Below, one piece after another: positions 47,838 through 59,005 of a stretch of 64,000 nucleotides of DNA. Under the pieces are notes generated by a model. It was not told the DNA's origin. It did not search any database and was given only the letters and a program-made list of their open reading frames with translations. Position 1 is the stretch's first letter. Each line of letters opens with the position of its first letter. This DNA is from Omphalotus guepiniiformis (lineage: Eukaryota > Basidiomycota > Agaricomycetes > Agaricales > Omphalotaceae). The stretch lies in NCBI GenBank assembly GCA_028554645.1, contig JAQOOI010000073.1, positions 1,347,605-1,411,604 on the forward strand, written 5' to 3'. The position numbers and the translations under genes were made by a program.

Positions 47838-50800
47838 TCATAAGGCGGCCCGAAAATTTCGTGACAGTCGGCCAGTTTGCATCCAATATCGAACCCATCT
47901 CTGAACATGAGTGTTGTTTAACGATTCCAGATTATTCACTCTCGGGCTGAGCTTCTGGACGTTATGAACACTCAAAGGAGGCATTCCAACGCTCTCCATC
48001 ATCCTGGAGTCATCCGATAACCCAACCGCCTCGTCATCAGCGGACACCTTGCGGAAGAAATCGACCAGTTTGACCGCAGGCTATAAGATACCAAAAGCAG
48101 GTTGATAAGTAAACATAGAAATGAGAGGACTCAATGTACATACAATTTCCTGATTAATCTTCCCGGATTTACATTCGGCTCGCCTCTGAAGCTCCTCAAA
48201 CCACTCCTGGAACGATACAAGTCGGATAGCATCACTAGGAAGCTTGTTCTCAAAAATGACTGTGCTTCTTATCGCCTCAATCATCGATGTCCATGAAACA
48301 GGTCTAGGATGGACGACATTGACTATCAAAGGTGCTTCCTTTGCAACGGCCACATCGAGGATTGCGTCGGACACGGCGTCCATTGTAATCCATGATATGA
48401 CCTTTCAGAAAATTTGTCATACACTTTCTTTACGGAGCGACAGTTATGCACGACGTACTCCATGAGCATTCGGAAGAATCCCTAGAGCAACACTAGACCT
48501 GACGATGATCGGGAACCATTCCTTTGTTGCCCACGCTCCGTTTGCCCATCCACCACAAATTTGGCCTATCCTAAATGAGGTAGCATGCAAACCACACTTC
48601 GCAAGTATCTATAGATAGAAACACGGCAGGTCCAGGGAGCGGGAGAAGCAAGAATCTATCAACTTACGCGTTCCATAACATATTTACTCTCGCCATAGCC
48701 TGTCCCAACTGCGTACCGTGCGTCAGTTAGAACCTCTTCGGGGTAAGGCCCTTTAGTCTTATCCCACGACTGAGTGGACATGATTGAGGAGGTGAACAAG
48801 AACCGGATTGAGGTCCCGTGGCGACTGGAACGAGCCAGTTCAATGAGATTTCGAGACCCTCTTACATTAGCCTCGAATGAAGAGAGCGGGAGATTGAAGT
48901 TTGATTTCCATGCGTTTTGTATAATCATAGTCAAATTCTCGCGGAGCTGGATATGAGGATCCGGACACATGTCAATGCTTTATTGCAAAAATGTTAAAAA
49001 ATTAAATCACCTCTTCAATCACTCTCTCAGACAAACCCATACTCGGCTGAGCCATGTCACCCTCCAAAAAGACAAGCTTCTTGGACGATAAGAGACTCAC
49101 GTCCAACGCCTTGTCCTCGAACCGCTCCCGGTGCCTATCAAACATTGATGACATTTGCTTCGAGGGCCGATTCAGCGCATATACACGGGCTATAGAATCT
49201 TTGCGCAACAGCGATTCCAGCAACTGTGCCCCAAGATTCCCTGTTGAGCCAGTAAGGAGGACAACACTTTTCTTCTCTTCCACATCACCGTAAGTAGAAT
49301 TGACAATCGGTGTATCGAGTCCCTGGCTATATTTCTCGATCATTTCCTCCATCGCAGACTCATGGCTGTTCTCAGAGCTTTACCCGTGAAGCAACAAACG
49401 TCAATAGACAATCAACATTGAAAGCGACATGTATACTGACAAGGGGCTCGAGGAGATAGTTGACTCCATGGGCGCTGGGACCGTCTTTTGACCGGAGGAA
49501 TGGATAAATACATCATCGGCACGTCCAAAACTGTCATTGATTTTAATATGAGAAGAATCCAACAAATGATCAAGAAAAACTTACTATTTCCAAAGACCTT
49601 CTCTTGTAGGATGTGGTTCAAAAACATCCAGAGTTGCGTATCCTCTGACATCCGCTAAATTCTCGACTGCAATATGATGATGATCGCTTGCCTAATCAAA
49701 CAGTCAATCCTACGAAGGATATCACACAAGACAATAGTTACCAGGAATTGACATTCAAATGTTCCATTACCTTGGGGTACCCAGCGGATCCGCACTCGGT
49801 CAGAGAATTGAATATATTGCCAGTCTCTATCGCAAGGAGCGTCGAGTCTCAAAGCCGTTGGAAAACCAACTTCTGTTGTTCCGTAGACGGAACAAATATT
49901 CACGCCTTGAGACACAAGGAAATCACCTGTAGCTGGAGAGATTGTTCCGCCGACGAAGATCTGAGAAGTAAAGAGTATCAGCTTTGCGGTCGTGGGTGTA
50001 GCTGATTTTGACTTACTACTGCTTTGAGTGAGCTCAATACTTTGACATACTGCGGTGATTGTGACCAAACATGCAAGAACGTCGGAATGATGACGAGTGA
50101 ATCCGTCTGCGTTCGTACTATGTACGGAACAACATTCTCCAGTGTGGGTATGACTGGAAGTACCTCTGACTTTACGACCACAGGTGGGAAGACCACATTA
50201 GACAATGGTGCGTACAAGCTAAGAATTAGTTGACTGAATATTCCTAGAGCATGGAATGCAGGAAGTGCCATAACACCCTGTCGAGTTATTGAGCCGCTGT
50301 TCCTGAACACTTGAACAGAGTCTGAAACGAAATGCTGTCAGTCGCATTGCTCCTCTTGAACATTCCAGAATAGACTGACAATTTGCAGCGTTGTTCTTTA
50401 TGGAAAGAAATGTCCAAGGAATTGCCTTAGGAAGCCCAGTGCTTCCGGAAGAGTGCATATATAAGGCAACTTCAGAGTCGTCTGGCTTCAAAGCTGGAAG
50501 AGGGGCGAAGAAGTCCGCCAATGTCTCCTTCCCAAGCTTGGGGAAGAGCTCGTTGAGAGAAGGTGCTTCCTCAATGCTGAGCACATGATCCGGATAAGTT
50601 GAAGACAGTTCAAACTTGACGCTTTCGACGAGTTCGTGCAATGTACCATGTGTGGTAAGCAGCCTATGCGCAGATGTCTTTCGCAAGAGACTGATAATAG
50701 CCGTCGGAGAGATAAGCGGAGAAACTGGGAAGGGCTAGATTGTGCCAGTGAGTCGAGCTTTCGAAGGTACAAACAAGCAGTGGATCTTACTGAGAAGCCG

Positions 50801-51084
50801 GCTTTCATCAGACCGACATTGAGGGCCTGGTAGACGATGGTATCCATTTGTGCCATTACAGCGATGACTTCACGCTGAGGTGACGGATTACGGGAACCCA
50901 GAACCGCCTTGCCAGCGCGATGACTAGCTCGTACGAACTCTAAGCAAGATATCTTGGTGACTTTGTCAACGCCATCTTCTGCGTATACATATAGAGGGAA
51001 ATTGGGGTTATACTTGTAGTGAAAATCTAGGAGTTCAGGGAGAGAGAGCTCAAGAGATGGATAGGCGGGAGTAGTGTCACCCAT
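47838..51084 (-). pseudogene. Adenylate-forming reductase, copy 4, internally deleted
   Basis: Minus-strand copy from ATG 51084 (MGDTTPAYPSLELSLPELL) to a stop at 47838. The A domain is present up to the ADDV region at about 49510. The sequence then jumps at about 49400, from inside the intron after that region straight into the second half of the carrier domain, skipping about 780 bp that in copies 2 and 3 encode the end of the A domain and the GFDS carrier Ser. Directly after the junction, TAA (minus strand, 49382-49380) replaces the GAA codon of the other copies. The R domain downstream is still recognisable (TGSTGNLGAQ, YGESKYVMER). Without a carrier Ser it cannot work as an A-T-R enzyme. 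TATAAAG at 51172-51166 matches the promoters of the other copies. Confidence 0.85.
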
Positions 51085-52131
51085 AGCAAGATATGGAGCT
51101 GAAGGTCGAGACTGTGCAGTTTGGATTGGGAGCAGCTACTATTAAGGTGAATCTTTCCATGGCGCCTTTATAGTAATACCATGAGTATCGAGCGGCCAGA
51201 CAGTAGACTCCACTGAGTTCCTTCGTAATAGTAAATTGCTTCCCTGTTTAATGATAGTCTCAGCCTAACTGGACCGGAACCGAGTTGAACGCATGGCTGC
51301 TCCTTTCATTGCATGCGCAACTTGAAGCCGCCGCATTACTACAGCAAGAACCATCAACGAACAAGAGCAAGGACTTCGGAGAGGATCTCGTTGGCAGACA
51401 TATGATGGTGGCACCTGACAAAGTTCAAGATGTCCACATTCCGTATTATTGTACGTTGAAAAACAACTACATAGCTCGGACAGGAAACACACCAAAAAAA
51501 GAAATGAGAATTCGAATGAACTACATAAAAGAGCGAATAATGGCAGGCGAATAGTAATCTGACACTCGTATCCTAATTCCGCCCTATGACATTGACTCGG
51601 CATTGAAATATTGACTGGCAGTGGTGGAACCTCTGTACTTTGCTCCAAATGAGTTCCAGGCCTGAGGCGGACAGAGTTGAACGACACTATGACTGGAGAC
51701 CGGACGCTGACAGCGCTACTCGACATCTGGGTCAGTTACTTCAGCTCGAATGCTTACTTAGTATTCAAGTTATCTCGACTTGACATCACTAAATGGCCGC
51801 GACTTCAACCGCTGCGAGCCACGACGTTGTTCAGGAAAGAATCTCACGCGAATTAACTTCAAGGAACTTCGTGGCGGTCAAGGGAGGTTCAGAGGTCTCG
51901 TCGTCTTCATAATCACTTCTCATCGGCGTCCTTCGAATCGGTCTGCGGATCCGTGAATTTCTTGATTCTGCGAGAACAAAAGAAACGCTTTGGAATCGCT
52001 CGACACTCGTCACGTTGAGCGTTCAATTTCGAGAGCGAGTCAAGTGTTATATGAACCGAATCGCAGCTCGACCAGATTGAAACAACTTCCATAGCACTAT
52101 CTAACAACATTCGGGTTTCCCTGCCTTCTCG
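51085..52131. other. Intergenic region, no supported gene
   Basis: Contains the copy 4 promoter and short frames with no recognisable motif. Shares the segment CTGCTCGATACTCATGGTAT (inverted) with the upstream region of copy 3, showing that the promoter was duplicated with the gene. Confidence 0.45.
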
Positions 52132-53531
52132 TTATTCGGTTTCAGATTCAGAGTCGGATGCAGGAGGCCCCCTACCCGTAGAGACCGACCTCAGCTTGCT
52201 ATCACGGCGAGAACTGGAGATTTTATCCTCGTCTTCGTCTTCGTCCTCGTCCTCGTCGTCACCATCGCCATCCTCTTCCCTCTCACTATCCGAGGTCTCA
52301 TCTTCGTCACTTTCGGGCTCACGTGGATGATTTGGGTTGGCGAATAAAAGATCATCATCGTCGCGAGATTCTATTCGAATGCGAGCGGCAAAGTCAGGCA
52401 AATATCCAAATTTCGGTATTGGGAAGAAGAACTGACCTTTTTCCTTCCTCGACTCTTCCCAATTGCTCTGTAACTCTTCTATGATTTTATCCTGGGTTGT
52501 GCTTACTTCTGCTGCTGTGATGCATTGCTTGTACTTGTTCAAGTAGACTCTGAAATGGAAAGAAATGGTTCAGAATAGAATACGTTAATGAGTAGGTGGC
52601 GGCACTCACTCGTTCACTTTCCAAAACGAGCCGCCCCATCCAAACCCAGCCAAGAGTTTCTCAGCATAGGCGTCAAATCCAGTGATATAGAACGCAGCAG
52701 CAAGCGCTTCGACACAATTCAATCGCCAAGGTTTTCCATAGTTCGTGGGATTCGTCGCGAGAAGATAAGGTACTGCGTTTAGGTTTAAGAATATTGAACA
52801 GCAACTGAACCAGACGAAACTCACGTAGCCTTTCGTGAGGACTTGCAATCTTCCCAAACGGAACGTCGTCCAAGCGCGCCCAGGAACACTCGACGACTGC
52901 CAAGCCGCCTTTTAGGATAATTTCGCGATCGGAAGGGGATATGATTTGGGTTCCCTTTGGACTGGGTGAACGTACAGAGGACAAACGAATGGGATTGGGT
53001 CAGTGAGCAGGGTAATTCCTAAGTGAGAAGGCTCACGAGACAACGATACCTCTGAACCTCCCTTGACCGACCCGAAGTTCTTTGATGAGTCCAAGTCGCG
53101 CGAGTTTCTTTCCTGAACAACGTCGTGGATCGCAGTGGTTGAAGTCCTGTGTAGTACGAAAGTCATGTCAAGTCAAGATCTTTCGAATACTATAAGCTGA
53201 ATACACTGACCCACATGGCTAGGGGAACTTCAATCTGTACCCCATTGTCTTTAGTTTCTTCTGCTGCTGCAGATGAAAAGAAATAACGGTTTGATGCTGT
53301 AGTGGGAGATATCAAAGAAGACTTACACTCAGATCCAGAACCTTGACCATCATTCTCAACAACGTCGATAGCACTGTCCGGTCTCCAGTCATTGACAAAT
53401 CGTTCACCTCTATTCATCCTACCGCCCCTCGAATAACCTCTAGATCGACCACTCCCACTACCACGTCCAGAGCGTTTTCCTCGCGAAGAAGATTTGTTTG
53501 AAGGAGCAAATTCAGAGTTTTTCTTGCCCAT
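52132..53531 (-). CDS. TSR3: 18S rRNA aminocarboxypropyltransferase Tsr3
   Basis: Tsr3 transfers the aminocarboxypropyl group from S-adenosylmethionine to a hypermodified pseudouridine of 18S rRNA during late cytoplasmic 40S maturation. Start ATG 53531 ([16 protein letters not shown]) opens a Gly/Arg/Ser-rich N-terminal tail. Core blocks follow in separate exons: [20 protein letters not shown], then [20 protein letters not shown] with [31 protein letters not shown] with [13 protein letters not shown], and [13 protein letters not shown] then [14 protein letters not shown]. These are the defining Tsr3 motifs (DHCDPKRCSG-like and YLLAANPVNYGKP-like). The C-terminus is a long Asp/Glu run and then SDSESETE, typical of fungal Tsr3. 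Four introns. Divergent from the small gene at 53795. Confidence 0.93.
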
Positions 53532-53794
53532 CGTGAAGTGTTGAACAATGAAGAGAACGAACAGAATCGCGAGTCTCGATTGCGGGTAAGCTCTGAACAG
53601 CGTGAGAACAAATATCCAAATCCGACGATAAATTTCCGTAGCGCGCCTCTGCTCGTACTTTGACCGTGTCTCAATGTTTCCGACACTGGCACGACTCTCA
53701 AAAGCTTCACGGCGACCACTAACAACCAAGAGGGGGAACAAAGATTATTACAAAGGTACTCGTGTATCTTGTATTCACAATGTAACACTCAAGA

Positions 53795-54291
53795 ATGAAC
53801 TTTTTTTTGCGCGCCGTCAGGTACTCGACAGGCTTTCCTCCCTGGTGGACATCGTACCGGTGCACCAGGTGTACACGTCATTCGTGGAAAAGCCAAATAC
53901 CGTATCCTAGATGAGAAAGTCAGGGTATTTGTCGCACCACCTCTAGAAGAGATTATAAACTCTCCAGTTGAGTTTATCCCCCACTCACTCACCCATCTCG
54001 CTCACTGATGAATTTTCAAATTACCATCTGCTATACAATCACTAGCTAAAACCTTACGTCCACACCGCCGTCAAACTCACTAAATCCGAATCGCGAGCTG
54101 CGTTTGGTCGGTTCCGCGAGGCGGGTGGGCTCACGCCGGAGCATTACTTCCAGATGCTTAGAGCGAATGCGGTTGATGAGAGTAAGAAGGCGGAGGAGGA
54201 GAAGGCTTTGGCTTTGGCTGGAGGTCCAAAGGGTCCTAGTCCGGCTGCTACGAAGTTAAATTCTGCGTTGCAGACGCTTGGGTTGCGGTAG
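53795..54291 (+). CDS. Small conserved-looking protein of unknown function
   Basis: A coherent exon pair: the frame containing GVHVIRGKAKYRILDEKVRV and FVAPPLEEIINSP (about 53860-53960) splices over an intron starting GTTGAG and ending CACTAG into LKPYVHTAVKLTKSESRAAF and GRFREAGGLTPEHYFQMLR, stopping at TAG 54289-54291. The obvious start, ATG 53795 (MNFFLRAVRYSTG, mitochondrial-presequence-like), lies in another frame because of an 8-T run at 53801-53808; one base fewer would join it directly. I cannot name the family; a mitochondrial protein is a guess from the N-terminus. Confidence 0.5.
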
Positions 54292-54847
54292 TGTGTCTGT
54301 GGATTAAGGTTTGGGTTTTGGTGAAGTGAGGGTTATAGGAGAGGTTGCAGTGGAGGTGCTGTTGGCTTCCCGCTAGTGCGCATACATATGAATATCGCGC
54401 GGGAGGGTGAAGTGTAGACTGAAAGGAGCAGAGCCCAGGTCTGTAAATATTTTATTATCACTCTAGTCCTGCGTAGACATGATCTACACGCAATGAATGC
54501 AAAGGTGGAATGCTATTCAAATATACTACTGCCCTTGGGTCGTCAGTTTCCTACACGCAGAATCTCCTCCTTGCCACGACCTTCGTATGCAGGACCTGCG
54601 CATCCAAACTCGTGAAAAAGTATGAAAGCTAGCGAAGCAGAATGGCAAAGAAAGCCCAAAGCGTAGGTATCATGCGACAGATCCAAGAAAATACCAAGCA
54701 AAAAAAAGGACTAGTAATGAGGAAATATAAATCGTCCAAATGCAATGCAACAAGCTTAAAACTGCAAATAAGAAAAACGCAAAACAGAACCAGCTATATT
54801 AACATCTGGGTCCACAGCAAAGTTCGAAAGGGATGATGAGGGGTAAT
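54292..54847. other. Intergenic, convergent 3' ends
   Basis: Between the 3' ends of two converging genes. Only short frames; A-rich in 54640-54800. No element recognised. Confidence 0.5.
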
Positions 54848-56410
54848 TTAGGCTAGGAACAGGGCAATGGAGCCCAATATCAACGCCCCAGTCATTCCAA
54901 CAACAACATTCTTGCTTCTAGCAACCACACCACCCGCACTGTTGGAAGATGTCGAATTACCACTGCTAGATGATGAAGCGGACGAAGTCCCGCTGGCACT
55001 ATGACCAGAAGCTGAACCCGTTGCAGATCCCCTTGCAGATCCCGATGCAGATGAGGTTGGTGCTACAGAAGCGAGTTTTGATACTGCAGTCCAAGATGCG
55101 GCAGAGTTGGCAGAGCTGTCGTTTGAGTTGTAGGAGATGTAGTTTACGGAGCCGGAGGAGGTTAGTTGGACGATGGCGGAGTCGGAAGCAAAGTAAGTCG
55201 CGGATGCGTCCTTTGTGGAGGGGCCAGCCATAGTTTGAGTAGTGTTGGACTTTTGAGGGTTTTTAGTGAAGGTTCACAACGTGTAGTGTCATGATCTACA
55301 TACCTCGACGTTGATGATATAAGTAGCGGAACCATCGTCTGGGATGTACGCAAACTCTTGTTGGACTTGGTTAGACTCTGACATGAAGATTGAAGCTGTC
55401 TGTCCATGCTGAGCAGGGAAGTTTCCATAAGGCTGAGATTCAGGCTGGAAATACGAGACTGTAGTAGAGCCTATGTTAGTTACCTGAAAAGCATCGTTGA
55501 ACGAATCTTCTTACAGTGGATAACAAAGATATCGGCACTGCCAGCAGCCACACCAGGGACATCTGAAAAAAGAAATCCTCGTCATTCATTCCAAGAAACG
55601 CGTCGCGTCAAAACTCATTTAAGAAATGAATGTGATTCTGGGCGAGAGCCATGACAGGCTGGTAATTAGTAGTATCAAAGCCAGGTTTCTGAACATCCGT
55701 CCATGAAAGACCACTCGACAGAGCCTGAGTAGTTATATTCTCAAAGCTAAGGAAGAAAAGTTCTTCGTTGGAAATAGCATCTTGATCACAACAAAAGATG
55801 AATTTCGGTCAAGACGCAGTGGGTATCGAGGGGGAAACTCATAGAAGACGTTCGTATCGTGGTCAAGAATCGCGACAAAGTTGGAAGGGTCGAAAGAACC
55901 GGTGGTGATAGATTGAGTCGACCATGATTTGCCTCCCGCGTCGTAAATGTACACCGTAGAGGGGTTTGCGGAGTCCGCGTTCATGACATAGATGGCATTG
56001 TAGAACTAATATGATATGAAATTACTTGACTGGGGTTTGATAGGAGGCGATGAAAGCTCCACTCACTTGAGAGAGGTAGCAGGTAGTATTTGTGCCATCA
56101 AATGGTCTACAGAAGAGGTCAAGCAAGCTCTCGAAGCCGAGGAAGAAACTGCTCACGGTCGTCCTGACGCAGTAATATCAGAAGCAGTGCCTAAGAGATG
56201 CTATGGTTAGACTAAAAGCTCTTCGTCTAGAAGATTTTCTCGCTCACCGGATGCCCAGGTGTCCTGTGTACCAGCATTGTAGTCTTTGCCATTGAAACCG
56301 AAAGCATAGAGGTTCCACGTAGAATCAAAAGCTACACAAGAGCTGCTAGCAAGAGCTGAAGATGCGAGGGAGAGGAAGAAAAGAGAGACGAAGGTAGGAA
56401 GGCGAGGCAT
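54848..56410 (-). CDS. Secreted serine-rich protein, probably GPI-anchored
   Basis: Start ATG 56410 (MPRLPTFVSLFFLSLASSAL) with a classic signal peptide and cleavage near ALASSS. Mature blocks in successive small exons: CVAFDSTWNLYAFGFNGKDY, PFDGTNTTCYLS, YNAIYVMNADSANPSTVYIY, FDPSNFVAILDHDTNVFYE, SWTDVQKPGFDTTNYQPVMA and MSESNQVQQEFAYIPDD. The beta-rich character with WxxY and DTNVFY motifs recalls Kelch-like secreted basidiomycete proteins. The C-terminus is a long Ser/Ala/Gly stretch, a small-residue site (SNSAGG) and a final hydrophobic segment (MTGALILGSIALFLA) ending at the stop, the layout of a GPI signal. Probably cell-wall or plasma-membrane attached. Function unknown. Confidence 0.78.
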
Positions 56411-56917
56411 ATTAGTGGAAGAAAGAAAAGCGTTACTGCCACCATCCCACCTGGAAATTAAATACATCCGGTCCCATCAAATTCCCTATTTATAGCAATT
56501 CACCATGCAGTATACTGTATTGCAGTTTTATTCCTACAACACAAATGTATCTATCGTATGGTATGTACCCTATTCTAGTCGTCGCAGGGTCGTCGCAAGT
56601 CGTTATAAGGTCGTCACAAGAGAAAACATAATGCAACAAGACGAACTGCACAAAAAAGACGTGAAGCTCCAATCGTATATAACAGACAAAGCGAAAGAAG
56701 GGAGGAAGCAAGTCATTAGGTGTCGTATACGGGTAGGGGGGATTGAGGTGGGTAGAGAACAAGGTCAAGATAACGATGCAAAAGTCATAATTTATTCCAG
56801 CGGAAAACCGGCCAAGCGCAGAGAATAGAAAGAAGAAGAAACGAATTTAAAAATACAACCGCAAAAGGGAAACCAGGAAATACTACTGCGCTCGAGTTTT
56901 GATATCATTGGCATGAT
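56411..56917. other. Intergenic stretch
   Basis: Upstream region of the secreted-protein gene. Contains GTCGTCGCA-type short repeats near 56578-56620. No gene supported. Confidence 0.45.
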
Positions 56918-57145
56918 CTATGTTTTGATTGCATGCCCCGCTGAACTTGATGGTCTCGACGCTACGCTCTCGCTTTGTCCTCTTGGACGTGCGTCTGGCG
57001 CCGCCGAGCCAGACCGTTTCTGTAAAGAGATATCATCCTGCGATCCTTTCGCAAAAAAGTCGTCGTCGTCTTCATACGGTGACGACGAAGCATTTATCTG
57101 GATAGAGAACATAAGGACAAAGTGCTTCGTCGTCAGGATGAAAGT

Positions 57146-57475
57146 TCAACCATTTATCCATTGTCCTAGGACCTCCGCCACCCTCGCAGCTTCCTCTTGA
57201 CTAAATCGACATTCCGTTCCCTTCTCTGCATGTAGCCTCAGCAGCTCACTCAACGATCTCTTTCCTTTTGTCCCCGCGGGACCTCTCGGCGTCCCCTCTA
57301 CCTCACCATCGGCAGGGAACGCGACAGAATTACGCGGTGTTTGCGCCAAATGAGCAGCCGTTTCATCTGTTTCGCTGTCGTTCATGAGTGAGCGATCCCA
57401 ATCTTCGTTTTGGGACCCACTACCCTCTGAATTGAGGGAAAGTTGTGACATGGAGAATTCGACGGATTCTGACAT
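57146..57475 (-). CDS. Small acidic Ser-rich protein of unknown function
   Basis: ATG 57475 (MSESVEFSMSQLSLNSEGS) opens 109 residues rich in Ser, Glu and Gly, ending in a helical block (KRSLSELLRLHAEKGTECR, then EEAARVAEVLGQWING). A further coding-like block downstream, 57100-56918, reads ASSSPYEDDDDFFAKGSQDD and ends SSSAGHAIKT; it looks like the natural continuation. The candidate intron (donor GTTGAA at about 57149, acceptor CAG at about 57100) joins them out of phase, however. Either the protein ends at 57146, or there is a 1-base indel or a noncanonical join. No domain recognised. Confidence 0.5.
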   Translation of the reverse strand: MSESVEFSMSQLSLNSEGSGSQNEDWDRSLMNDSETDETAAHLAQTPRNSVAFPADGEVEGTPRGPAGTKGKRSLSELLRLHAEKGTECRFSQEEAARVAEVLGQWING

Positions 57476-58984
57476 TTGGGTTGGAGAAAAGAGTAGTAAT
57501 TGGGTCGACGCGTGTTTTGAAGGTTTAGTTCAGATACACGGTCCCGCAAGGTGAGACTCGGATGATGACACGATACGATTTGCCACTGGGGAGAATGAGG
57601 ACAACGGGATATGCTTGGAGTAGAGAAACCGTTCGTGATACGGACTTCCAATCTGCGCAAAAGGGTTGACTATCTGTCTTTCGATAGATTAGAAGCGACA
57701 GTGGCTGCTTTGAAGCAATCTAAGAGACCGAGGTCAACGAAAGAAGGTGAATTATATCGGAGAGATATATTGTAGCAAAACTCACGGAAGATAGTTCAAA
57801 CTCGGACACGAAATGAATTCGAGAGAAATAGAAGGGTAGTAAGAGGAGAAACGGGAAAGAGGAGTGAGGGGAGTCCGCAGAAGGTGGCAATTTTTTGAGA
57901 GCCGTGGGCGTGAGACGCTTGTCGATCAACAAAAATAAAAAAGGCGCCCGTCCCCGTATTCTGCTTTGTCCAGTGCCACACAATAAAATTGACAATTGAT
58001 ATTCATTGCCAATAGTATCCTCTTCGGTGTATAGCTCACGGAAGCTTTCTTAAATTCTTCCAGCGAACGATTTCGTTTTAAGCCTGTATAAATTTCGGAT
58101 ACAATTAATATAGCACGAGCTAGTCTACACACTGTAACTACGATAGAACTGCGGTCGGCGAGCGTCGCACTTATTGTCTGAACAGCTGTGAGCAATGAGT
58201 GGCCGCTGTGAAGGCACAAATATCCAAGATTCGATACATTGTGGATCCGGAACAATAGAAGGACGTCGGACAAAGACTTCAGCACGTCGATCCACAGCGC
58301 GACCAAAGTGAGAGCATTCTCATAGAAAATTCTGTCGCTCGAGGGCCGCTTCAACTACTCTGTGGACATCGTCATCTCTTGTAAAGCTTGCTATGCAGCA
58401 TTTGAGTATACCGGGGCCTTCCCATACAAGGAGGACAATGTCGTGGAAGACTTTGAATGGAATCAGTACTCACATAGCCCGACTTATGATTATACCACAT
58501 GTACAGGAATTCCGAGTCACGTCATTGTTGGAGCACTTCAACCTTCGGGACATAAAATTCGACGACAAGGTTGAATACGTGGTCCAGCCGGCATGTACGC
58601 TGTTGAAGACGGCGCCTTTGTACGAGCAATCCGATTCCTAGGAGCGAATTGTACGGACATGGAGACTTCTGCAAAGCGATGTGGCGTCACTAGCGCATCT
58701 GAGGCGACTGTAGGCTCTGTTGCGATGTAGAATCATTATATGAGCTCAACATTTCGAGTAACTTGCAGACGAAACGAAAAGACAGTAACCTCGATAAGAA
58801 ATGAAAGTCCTGGATGGAGGAGGAGGACGAGAAATAGATTTGCCGTCGGCAGTCAGAGTCCGGCATAACTTTCGACTGAACCTTCGTGTGCTGCACAGTG
58901 CAGGGTCAAAATTTACATCTCCATTTTGCTGCGACCACATTTTTCGGAGGTTATCAAAATGAACTCGAACCTCGTCTATTCTGA
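57476..58984. other. Region with one possible minus-strand gene of unknown nature
   Basis: A 142-residue minus-strand frame (58354-57926) is Leu/Ser-rich and helical, with TLVALWIDVLKSLSDVLLLF and TAVQTISATLADRSSIVV. It resembles the helical N-terminal regions found in fungal STAND proteins only in a general way. I could not link it to other exons. The rest (58360-58984) shows no supported gene. Confidence 0.25.
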
Positions 58985-59005
58985 TTGTCACTCTATGTCT
59001 TCACC

